This document shows, piece by piece, positions 38,201 to 50,200 of a stretch of DNA of 64,000 nt. How positions within the stretch are numbered: position 1 is the first letter of the stretch; each line of letters begins with the position of its first letter. Both the position numbers and the translations under genes were made by a program. The notes beneath the pieces are model-generated. The model had not been told where the DNA came from. It saw only the letters and a list, made by a program, of their open reading frames with translations, and did not search any database. The DNA is taken from NCBI GenBank assembly GCA_028622995.1, contig JAJQJQ010000003.1, positions 7,502,001-7,566,000 on the forward strand, read 5' to 3'. This stretch comes from Panagrolaimus kolymaensis. Its lineage: Eukaryota > Nematoda > Chromadorea > Rhabditida > Panagrolaimidae.

Positions 38201-41200
38201 TCTTCTTCAGTTAATGATAATTGTTCGTTGGCTTTTACAATAGTCGCTGTTGCTGGTGGAAGTGGAGTTCTCGGAGGTGGCAAGGCTTCTTCGTTTTCTG
38301 CGATTTCTTCCAAATCAATTAGTGGTGATCCGCGTTCATAAAAATCTTTCTTTTCAACTGATAAAGCATCAAGTGATGAGCCAATTTCTGTATCTGCCTC
38401 TGATGTATCGCCAGATAAATATGGTTCTTCAAACACTTTAACAACTTCTTTTTCTATTTCATGTTCATTAAATATAATGGTTTCATTATTTTTTACTGGC
38501 ATTGAAGTCAATCTTTCAAATGAACTTTGTTCAGCTAGCTTTTTAATATAATCTATATGAGCTAATTCCTCATCTGTTAATGAAATTTGTTTAGCTTCAT
38601 AAGCAATTAACGATTTTTGTAATGAAACACCTTCTTCACCTTCATTAATTTCATCTAAACCAGTAAGAGATGATCCGCGTTCATAATTAATATTTTGATC
38701 AAAGGAAAATCCAGTTGATGAATCGAGATTAGTATCTGCTTCTGATGTTGCTGATGACGAAGCTTCATCAGAAAGTTTACCCTTGACTTCATTTTGTGAT
38801 TTATTTAAAGTTGAATTATTAATTTCATCATTATTTGCCGGCAATGAAATAACTTTTTCGAAGGAACTTTGTTCGGCTAATTTCTTAATATAATTTATAT
38901 GCGCAATTTCCTCTTCCGTTAAAGAAATTTGTTTGATTGCGTTTTCTATCTTTGGAATAGTTGGTGGTGGTGTTCTTAATGGTAGCACAATCTCTTTGTC
39001 TTCTGCTATCTTTTCCATATCAAAAACAGGCGAAGCGTTTTTGGAATAAATTAATTTTTCAATCGCTGAAGATTCATAATGAGAATCTGCACCAGAAGTA
39101 GCACTTGAAATATTTTGCTCATTAAATTCTTCAACATTTTCATTTTCTATTATTGACTCATTATTTTTTAATTGTTTGACATCAATGAATGGAGTAATAT
39201 TTTCAAATGAGCTTTGTTCAGCCAATTGCTTTATATAATTAATATGAGCTAATTCATCTTCGGTTAAAGAAAGCTGTTGCGTTGCTTTTATTATTGATGG
39301 TGGTGGGGGAATTGGCAGAGGTTGTGACATTATTTCCTCCATTTCTGCAATTTTCGATAACTCTGTTTGAGGAGCGCTGCTTTCATCGTTAATGTTTCTA
39401 TCAAAAGATAAATTATCGGATAATGATTCAAGATTTTTATCAGCTCCAGATGTTGCAGCTGAAGAAGATATTTCATCATCGTCTGAGATTCTTTCAAAAG
39501 TTTCAATAACAATAACATCTTCAATTGGTTGAATATCTTCTCTCATTGGAATAACTTTTTCAAATGAACTATGTTCTAGCAATCTTTTAATATAATTAAT
39601 ATGTGCATTTTCATTTTCACTTAGTGAAAACTGCTTTACCACATCGACAATTCTGGATGGCGGTGTTAAGGGTTGAGGCATTGGTACTGCTTCTTGTGCT
39701 TCTGATATTTCTTCCAAATTAATTTGAGGCGATTTATGTACGTTGGTGATTTTTTCATCTGCAGAAGATTCAATAAATGATGATTCGAGATTTATATCTG
39801 CTACAGAAGTTGCACTTGATGAAAATGCTTCTTCATTTTTATTTACAACTCCTGTTTCACTTGGTGGCGTAGCAACTAATTCAATATTATCTTCATGAAT
39901 TTTCTTTGGCATCGAAATAGTTTTTTCAAATGAGCTTTGTTCAGCGAGCTTTTGAATAAAATTAATATGAGCTAATTCTTCTTCAGTTAAAGATAATTGT
40001 TTTACTGCTTTTACAATAGCATGAGGCGCTGGTCTAGGTGATGGATTTGTTTCGGCATTTTCTGGAATTATGTCGATAGGAAACGAACTGCGATCATTAT
40101 TGGTTATTTGTTCAGCGGATATTTCAACTGAAAATGATTCCAAACTAAAGTCTGCTCCTGAAGTTGCGCTCGAAGATTCTATCTCCAAAGTATTTCCAAT
40201 TTTTTCTGGAATAAAAATGGTTTTAATTTCCATTATTGGTGCTTCTGTTCGGATAGTGTTTTCGAATGAACTTTGTCCAGCTAGTTGCTTTATATAATTA
40301 ATATGGGCAATTTCATCTTCGGTTAATGATAGCTGTTGCGTTCCTTTTATTATTACTGGAGGTGGTGGAATTGGCGGAAGTTGTGGTATTGCTTCCACGC
40401 TTTCAGATAATTTTTCTATTTCAATAAGAGGTGAACTGCTTTCATAACATATTTCTTTGCCATCAGATAATGGAGCAGATGAAGATTCAATTTCAATATC
40501 TGCACCAGATGTATTACCAGATGAAAGGGGTTCAGATTTTTCCGATTCGATTAGGCTTTGCGGCTGTGTTATTATTATAGGTTCATCAATTGATTGGTTT
40601 TTTTGAACCATAGAAGTAATTTTTTCAAATGAACTTTGTTCCGCTAATTGTTTTATATAATTGATATGCGCTAATTCTTCTTCATTTAAAGAAATTTGTT
40701 CCACTAATTTTACAAGCGATGGATGTGGAGGTATTGGTGGTGGCTGTGATACTACTTCTTTTATTTCTGAACCTTTATCCATATCATTTAAATTAGATTC
40801 ATGCCCATAAAAAATTTCTTTATCTTCTGACAATGCCGCCGATGATGATTCAATATCAGCATCTGCTCCTGATGTTGACGACGACGAAATTTCATCCACC
40901 GTTCCAACTTCCACTTGCTTTTCTTTTGGTAGCTCATTCATAGTTTCAACTTCACAAGTTTTTTCATTCAAATGAGATAAGCTATCCAAAAATGTAGGTA
41001 CTTCAGTTTTGTTAATAGTTACAAATGCTTCCTCATTTTCATTAACTTTGTCCAACCCAATAAGAGGCGAGCCGCGTTCATAAAAAAATGGTTCATCAGT
41101 GGATAATCCTGCAGATGATGATTCAAAATTTGCATCAGCACGTGAAGTTGCACTTGGTGATAAAAATTTCTCAACCATCCCAACTTCGTTCTCTTTTGGT

Positions 41201-44200
41201 GGCTCCATCACAATTAAGCTTTCAACGGTTTGGAAAGGCATCGAAGTGAAATTTTCAAATGAACTTTGTTCCGCGAGCTTTTTAATATAATTTATATGAG
41301 CAATTTCTTCTTCTGTCAATGGTTGTTGTTCCACTAATTTTACAAGCGATGGTGGAGGAGGTAATGGAAGTGGTAAAGCTTCTTCGTCTTTTGAAATATT
41401 TTCCAAATTATTAAAAGGTGAATTTCTTTCAAAATCAGCTATTTGATCATTAGATAAATAAGCCGAAGAAAATTTATTTTCTGAATCCGCTCCTGATGTT
41501 TCTGGAGAGGAAGATTGATTTACCACTTCAAAAACTGCTTTTATTTCTTCTGATGGTTCTATTCTTATTTCTTCCTCAATTTTTTGAGTACTTTCAATCA
41601 CCGGCAAATATTTTTCAAAAGAACTTTGTTCGGACAATTGTTTGATATAATTAATGTGGGCTAATTCATCTTCAGTTAAGGAAATTTGCTCAATTGCTTT
41701 TAGATTTATTGGAGGTGGTGGTGGTCTTGATAGAAGCGTTTTTGGTGCCTCATCATTTTCGGACATTTTATCACATTCAATGCAAGGTAAATCGTCTTTA
41801 TAAACAACTTCATATTCAGTAAGTGAAATTTCTGAGCTCGATTGTGGCGAAGCATCAGCACCTGAAGTGGCACTTGATGAACTTGATTTGACAACTTCAT
41901 CGAGAATTTCACTTTCTTCCTCTGGTTCTTTAACACATATAGGTGTACTTTCTTGCATTTCAGTTGTAAAAGGAGTGCTTTCAAAAGAGCTTTGTTCTGC
42001 TAATTGTTTGATGTAATTTATATGCGCCAGTTCTTCGTCAGTTAATGAAATTTGTTCAACCACTTTAACAATAGATGGTGGTGGAGTAATTGGCTTTGAT
42101 GATACTAATATTTCTACTTCATCTCTATTTGATATTTCATCATAATCAACGAGTGGGGTTCCACGTTCATAAAAATCTTTTTCTTCCAACGATTCTAATT
42201 CTGATTCTTCATCTGATGTTGGCGGTGATAAAGCTATCTTTACCATCTCATGTACAATATTCATTTTGTTTGGACTAGCATTTTCAGCTTCAAATGCATT
42301 ATTTTCTGATTTCAGTGGAACTGAAGGAAGTTGTCCAAACAATTCTTGCTCAAAAAGCTGTTGGGTATAATTAATAGCAGCACTTTCGTTTGCATTCATT
42401 GATTCAGAATTAATTATCAATGGCACTTGTGGCGGCCCTATTTCTTCAATTTCAGAAATTTCATCCAAATCAATGAGCGGTGATCCACGTTCATATGAAA
42501 TTTTTTGATCGAATGATAATCCAGCAGAAGATGAATCAATATCTTCATCTGCTCCTGATGTGCTTGATGAAACGTTTTGTACTATTTCGGCCTCGATTTC
42601 TTTTATGTTTGGTAATTCCATACTTGATTCATTTATTTCTTTTATAGGAGGTAGATGGATGGGAACATCAAAATGAGTGTGCCCCAAAATTCGTTTTATA
42701 TAATTAAGATGAGCCAGTTCATTTTCAGAAAATGATACTTGATTGAATGCTTTTATTATTGACGAAGGCGATGGTGTGGATTGTGGTGATGGCACAAATT
42801 CCTCTTTTTCTTCGATAAATTCCATATCAAAGAGAGGAGATGATCCACGTTCAACATTTTTTTCGGTTGATACATCAGCAGAATTTGTTTCAAAATCTTC
42901 ATCAGCACCTGATGTTGCACTTGAAGATGAAGCATTTTCTTTCACTTCTTCTATAAATTTTTGTCCATCATTTGAAGGATCTTCATTTATTTCTATCCTT
43001 TCTGGCATGTATTTCATTTTTTCAAATGAACTTTGTTCTGCCAATTTTTTGATATAATCAATATGAGCAATTTCTTCTTCGGTTAAAGAAAGCTGCTTCA
43101 CCGCATTTAAAATAGCTGGCGGTGGTGGAGGTCTTGGAGGTGCAGCATTTTCACATGCTAAATTCTTATCATTTTGTAAGTGAGGCGAATGACTTTCAAA
43201 AATAAGCTTTTCTTCTAATGAATATCCAGCGGATGATGGCTCAGGATTAGTATCTGCTTCCGATGTGACAGTTGAAGAAGATTTATATATCGTTTTTTCT
43301 TCCATTTCGGTTTCCTTCGGCTTTGATAAATCAATAAAACTTAAAGCTTCATCCAAATTTATTTTTTCTGGCATCGAAATAATTTTTTCCAATGAACTTT
43401 GTTCGGCCCATTGTTTAATATAATTAATATGCGCCAATTCTTCTTCGGTTAAAGATAATTTTTTGATGGTGTTTGTGATTGATGGAGGCGCTGGTCGAGG
43501 TGGTGGATTTGCTTCCTCATTTGTTGTAATCATTTCAAAATCAAGAGGAGGTGATTCACCTCCATAAATAATTTTTTGATCAGAAGCAAGTGATGACGAT
43601 TCCATATCAGTGTCAGGACTTTCTGTTGCAGATGATAAATTTTGATTTACAATTTCTTTATCTTCTCCATCCTCGATTTCAGCATAACCAACTGTTATCA
43701 TTTGAATTTGCCGCGATTTCGATTGTAATAAAGCATGCTTTTCAAATGAACTTTGTTCAGCTAATTGTTTGATATAATTAATGTGGGCTAATTCTTCTTC
43801 TGTTAATGAAAGTTGCGTCGTTGCAATTATTATTTCTGACGATGGAGGCGGTGGCCTTGGAGGTAATGTTTTCATTACTTCCACGCTTTCTTTGACTTTA
43901 TCCTCATCAATAATGGTAGATTCATATATAACTTTATCATCATCAGATAAAGCAGTTGAGGATATTTCATTGTCATTATCTTCATCTGAAGTAGAGCTTG
44001 ATGAATATAGCTGTACAACTTCATTGGGAGCTTCAATTTGACTTTGTTGTTTAAAACTTTCAGCTTCTATAATTTTTTGAGATTTTGGGACAACCATTTC
44101 GAAAGAACTTTGTTCGGCGAGTTGTTTAATATAATTAATATGTGCAATTTCATCTTCAGTTAATGAAACTTGCTGCGAAGCTTTAATTATTTTTTGTGAT

Positions 44201-47200
44201 GCTGGTGATGGAGGTTTCAAGGGTGGCAAAGATTCTTCATTTAATTTTATTTTTTCTAAATCAAGTTGTGGTAAACTGCCTTCACAAATAATTCGATATT
44301 CTGATGATAAAGCAAATGACGAAGATTCATGTAACGAATCTGCGCCTGGTGTAGTGCTCGATGTACCAGACACTGTGTTAATAATTTCGCCACCTTTTGT
44401 TTGTTGTTCAGCAACGGCTTCTGTTTCTTTCACTTGGGTTTTAGCTGGTAAATTATGGAATTTTTCAAAGGAGCTTTGTTCTGCGAGTTGCTTAATATAA
44501 TTTATATGTGACAATTCTTCATCAGTTAATGAAAGTTGTTTAGTAGCATTTAATATTTCTGATGGTGGTGGCCTTATAGGTTTGACCAGTGGCACAGCAT
44601 CATCGGTTTCTGATATTTCTTCCATATCTATTAATGGTGATCCGCGTTCATAAAAATCTTTTTTATCAACTGATAAAGCATCAAGCGATGAACCAATTTC
44701 AGTATCCGCCTCTGATGTTTCACCAGACGAATGTGGTTCTTCAACAACTTCTTTTTCTATTTCAGGTTCAATAAACGTAATCGTTTCATTATTTTTTAAT
44801 GGCATTGAAGTCAATCTTTCAAATGAACTTTGTTCAGCAAGCTTTTTAATATAATCTATATGAGCCATTTCCTCATCTGTTAATGAAACTGGTTCAATTG
44901 ATTTTACTATTGGTGGAGCTGGCAGTGGTGGCCTTGGCGGTGGTTCTGTTTCCTCATTCCTTTCGTCCAAATCAATAAGTGGCAATCCGTCTTCATAATA
45001 CATTTTTTGGCTCGGTGGTAACGCATCAAAAGATAAATCAACTTCAGTATCTGCACCTGAAGTATTACTAGATAAACTTTGTACTATTGTTTCAGCGACT
45101 GTTGATTCTTCTCTTTCTGGTCTGATAATCATTGTCGTGTCAGTTTGATTCACTTCAATTTTTCCTGGTGGATCGACAACATATTTTTCAAATGAGCTTT
45201 GCTCTGCTAATTCTGCTAGTTGTTTAATATAATTAATATGGGATAATTCTTCTTCCGTTAATGAAACTTGTTCGACAGCGTTTACTATTTCTCCTTGTGG
45301 AGAGATTGCTTTTGGTAGAGATTTCTGTATGGCTTCTTCTTTTTTTGAAGTTTTATCCAAATCCATTTGTATTGCCGCACTTCCATAAATATTATTCTGG
45401 TCAAACGATAAACCTGCCGATGACGAATCAATATTTTCATCGGCACCTGATGTAGCACTTGAAGAACTCTTGTTTATGACATCAGCTAAATATTCTTTTT
45501 CTAAAGAAGATTCATTAATTTTAACATTATCCATTGCTTGAATATTTGATTGTCTGGGTATAAAACTTTCGAATGAGCTTTGTTCAACCAATCGTTTAAT
45601 ATAATTTATATGAGCTAATTCATTTTCGGTTAATGAAACACTTTCCGTTGCTTTTATAATGGATGTTGACGGTTGTGGAGGTCTCGGTGTTAGCATGAAT
45701 TCTTCGCTTTCTGATATTGTATCCAAATCAATAAAAGATGAGTCATTTTCATAAATAGTTTTTTGGTCAATAGCAGCCGATGAGGATCCAACATCGTCAT
45801 CTGCACCAGAGGTTGCAGTTGATGGACTCATTTCCAAATCAATTTTATCTTTCTCAAAATGTGGCTCGAAAGTTGCTGATGACTCTTCCTCTATTATTTT
45901 AGTTTGCAAAGGAAGTGCCTTTTCAAATGAGCTTTTCTCTTTCATTTTTTTCATAGCATGTTCTTCTTCTTTTAAAGATAATTGTTTAATTACATTTGCA
46001 ATGTATGAAGTTGGAGTTAGTGGTATGGATGGAAGAGGTTCTTCTTCACTTTCTTGGGTTATCTCCAAATCAATGTTAATCGATTCATTCTTATAAATAT
46101 TTTTTTGTTCACTTGAAATATTACTCGAAGAGGATTCATGTTCCGTATCTGCACCCGAAGTAGCACTAGATGAATTAGATATATTAGTTTCACCAATTAT
46201 GTCATTTTCCGAAAGCTTTTCATCTTCTGATTCTTGAATATTTGGTGGTATAAAAATTAATTTTTCGAATGAGCTTTGTTCTGCGAGTTTTTTAATATAA
46301 TCAATATGGGCGACTTCATCCTCTGTTAATGAAAGTTGTTTAAATGCATCATGTTTTTCTGGTTTTGACAACATTGGTTTCGGTGGTGGAATTAATTCAG
46401 CTTTTTCAGAAACTTTATCCAAACTAATAAAAGGAGATCCAGGTTCAAATAAGGATTTTTGGTCAATGGATAAAACAGCCGACGAAGATTCAGGCTGTGT
46501 ATCTGCACCCGAAGTATCGCTTGAAGAACCTTGTTTTGATTCTTTATGAAATGATTCTATTTTTTCAAATGATGGTTCAATAACAGGTGTTGAACCATCT
46601 TCTTGTATTTTAGTTGGCATCATAGTTAATTTTTCAAATGAACTTTGTTCTGCGAGCTGTTTGATATAATTAATATGTGCTAACTCATCTTCTGTTAATG
46701 AAATTTGTTGCGTAGCATTTATTATTGTTGGAGGTGGTGTTGGCTTATTCAGTAGCATTGCTTCTTCATTTTCAGAAATTTTTTGCAAATTTATAAAAGG
46801 TGACCCGCGTTCATAATTAATTTTGTGGTCAATTGATAAAGCAGCTGAAGAAGAGTCAAAGTCTTCATCGGCACCCGATGTCGCAGATGATAAAGCTTTA
46901 TCAGTGCTTTTGCACACAACTTCATCTTCTTCATTTGATTTTTTAAGAAATTCAGTGTCAATCTTTTCCATTTTTGGCGGGATAGGTTCATTTAACATAC
47001 TTTGTTCCGCTAATTGCGTAATATATTGAATATGAGCAAGTTCTTCTTCAGTTAAGGAAATTTGCTTTACTGGATTTACAGTAGGCGGAGATGTTAACAT
47101 TTTAAACGAAACCACTTCCTCGCGTTCGGCTTTTTTTTCCTTATCAATTAAAGGTGAATCATGTTCATAAATAATCTTTTCATCAGTGGATAAAATAGCC

Positions 47201-50200
47201 GATGATGATTCATAATTCGCATCAGCACCTGAAGTAGCAGTTGAAGAACTTGATCCATAGAGCACATTAGCCGCTGCTGTTGGCTCAATTACAGTTTCTA
47301 TTATTTTTGACGGCATTGAAGCAAGTTTTTCAAATGAACTTTGTTCTGCCAATTGTTTGATATAGTTGATATGAACCATTTCTTCTTCCGTTAATGATGA
47401 TTGTTTTGTCGTTTCTAATTTTTGAGTCGCTGTTTCCTTTGATAGTATATACGATGATGAAAATTCATTTTCTGAATCTGCTCCAGATGTTTGTGGATAT
47501 GACGATTTATTTATCATTTCATTATCTGCTTTTGTTTCTTTTGATGACCCTATTATTCTTTCATCTGCAATTTTTTGAGTACTTTCAATCGCCGGCAAAT
47601 ACTTTTCAAATGAACTTTGTTCTGCCAGTTCTGCGAGTTGTTTAATATAATTAATATGGGCTAATTCTTCTTCAGTTAATGAAGTTTGTTTAACCGCTTT
47701 AACAATGGCTGGTGGTGGAGGTTGTGGTCTTGGAGGTGGTAAAGCTTCCACACTTTCTGGTAACTTATCCAACTCTTCTATCGAAGAACATTTATTATAT
47801 ATCAGTTTTTGGTCATTGGAAAAAGAGAACGATGAAGATCCATTTTCTTCATCTGCACCAGAAGTTGAACCTGAAGAATTTTCTTTGAGAGGTTTTGTTT
47901 CAGGTTCTTTTTCATCTGGTGAAAAGCTAACAGTCATATTTTCATCTTTTTGAATATTTGCTACTGAAGGAATAATTTTTTCGAATGAGCTTTGTTCAGC
48001 TAATTGTTTTATATAATTAATATGTGCTATTTCTTCCTCGGTTAATGAGATTTCTTTTGGTGGTTTGGTTTCATGTAATGACGGAGGCATGGGTCTTGGT
48101 GGCGGCAATGGCTCATCGATTAGTTTCATTTTCCCCAAATCATTAATTTGAGAGCCGCTTTCATAGCTAATTTTTTGATCCTTTGATAAATCAATCGATG
48201 ATGATTCTAATTCATCGGCTCCTGATGTATCACTTGAAGAACTTGACACCACGGAAGTAGTGGTTGTTTCTTTTGGGCTTATATTTATATTTTCCATAAC
48301 GTTTGTTGTTGGCATCAAAGTTATATTTTCAAATGAACTTTGTTCAGCGAGTTGTTTAATATAATTTATATGAGCTAATTCTTCTTCTGTTAATAAAACT
48401 CGATCGGCTGCATTTGCTATTGCTGGAATTGGTTGTGGCGGCTGCGATGATTTTGGTGATAGTATAGCTTCATCTATTTGTTGGATTTTATCATCTTCAA
48501 TGATTTGAGAGTCCCGTTCATAAATGGGTTTTTTATCAATCGATATACCAGCAGATGACGATTGAAGATCTGTATCAGCTCCAGATGTTGAGCTTGATGA
48601 ATTTGATTCAGGGTATTCAATAACATCATCTTTTTCATAGCGAGGTTCGAATATTTGCTCCCTTCTAATATTTTGTGTTTCCGCCGGTGGTAAAAAACTT
48701 GTCTTTTCGAATGAGCTTTGCTCAGCTAATTGTTTGATGTAATTAATATGATCTAATTCTTCTTCTGTTAAAGAAATTTGTTGCACACTATTTATTATTG
48801 TTGGAGGTGGTGGAGGTCTTGGAGGTTGTAATGCTTCCACACTTTCTGATATTTTGTCCATATCGATTGATTTATAACCGACTTCGTTTTTATTTTTTTG
48901 ATCGTTTGTGGAAGCAAATGATAGAGATTTTTGCTCTTCATCTGCACCAGATGTGGAACTTGACGAACTTGGTTCAAAATGTTCTGCGTCAACTTCTATT
49001 CCATCCATAGCTTCAACTATTTCCAATGACGTGGATGGTTGCGAAATTTTTCTCATCTTCTCACTATTGTTTCTGAATATACTATAAGCTATGGTGCTTT
49101 CTTCACTTTCATCCCTTGAAAGAATATTTGGACTTGAGCTAATTAACATCGAAGTAAGATATTCATCTTCATTTTCCATGATGCATTCCAATTTCGATGA
49201 CCCGAAATTTCGAGGGTCAAGAAGGAGGTCACTTATAATCCCATCAACCATTTTTGTAGCTGATTCATTAATTATTTCATTCCTATTTTCATATTCTAAA
49301 TTATTTAAAGCATTTTCAATAATATCGGAAGCAATATCTTGAGCATAGTTTTCACTCTCATTTTGTGAGTTATCTAAAACTTCTGCGATTGCAAGAATGC
49401 AAGCTTGTCTTGTAATAAATAAACAATATTCTTCGATTTCACTTTCACCGTCTACATCACTACTTTTGTTGTTAGTTTTTAGCTCTAAAAAACTTTTATT
49501 TTGGTTTTTTTTCTAAAAAATTATAGAAATTTACCTTTTTGATTAATAATTGGCTCTTCTTCTTTTTCCATGCTTTTAACCCATTCACTAATTTTTTCTG
49601 ATATTTGTTTCATACTTATAGAAATATTTCTTGAAATTTCATTTTCACCATCAGTTTCAGCTGCTTTACTACCATAATCTGATTGGGTTAAACTCATCGC
49701 TGATCCGCCATATGATGGCCCGAGTGTTACTTCAATAGCTATAAAAATTAAGAACTTAAAAATAGATTAATTCATTTAATTTTAATTTTTTACTTTCAGG
49801 TAATGAATCCATTTGAACTAACATTCCAACATCTTCATAATCAAACTCATCATCCGTTTGATTTTCATCAATCGTGGAAGTGCTTAATTCTCGTTGGCGC
49901 CTTTCTAACCTGAGTTTTTCCATATTTCTTGGATCCACAACGCATTTTGCAGATTGCTTTGATAATTCTGCTTTATTAATTACCTTAAAATTTTGTCTTG
50001 TTTTGTGGAAAAAATTATGTATTAACTTACTTTTCGAATTTGATCTCTTTGATCGTCGGTTAAACCTGGAATTGCTGATGTTGGTGAAATTACATCAGAT
50101 GATGAAGGAGTGCCGGCTTCATCAAGGTTTTGAGATTTTTCTAATTCCTCATTGGGTTCTGGAGTTGATCTAAAATTTTTAAGTTTTCTTGATTTTTTAA

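Noticed and set aside
29399..49000. Many plus-strand frames opposite the Clarinet repeats
   Set aside because: They mirror the repeat period of the coding strand and have no splice context; they are antisense shadows.
31857..49484. CRISPR-like or satellite array
   Set aside because: Period of about 370 bp, open reading frame throughout and protein-level conservation show it is coding.
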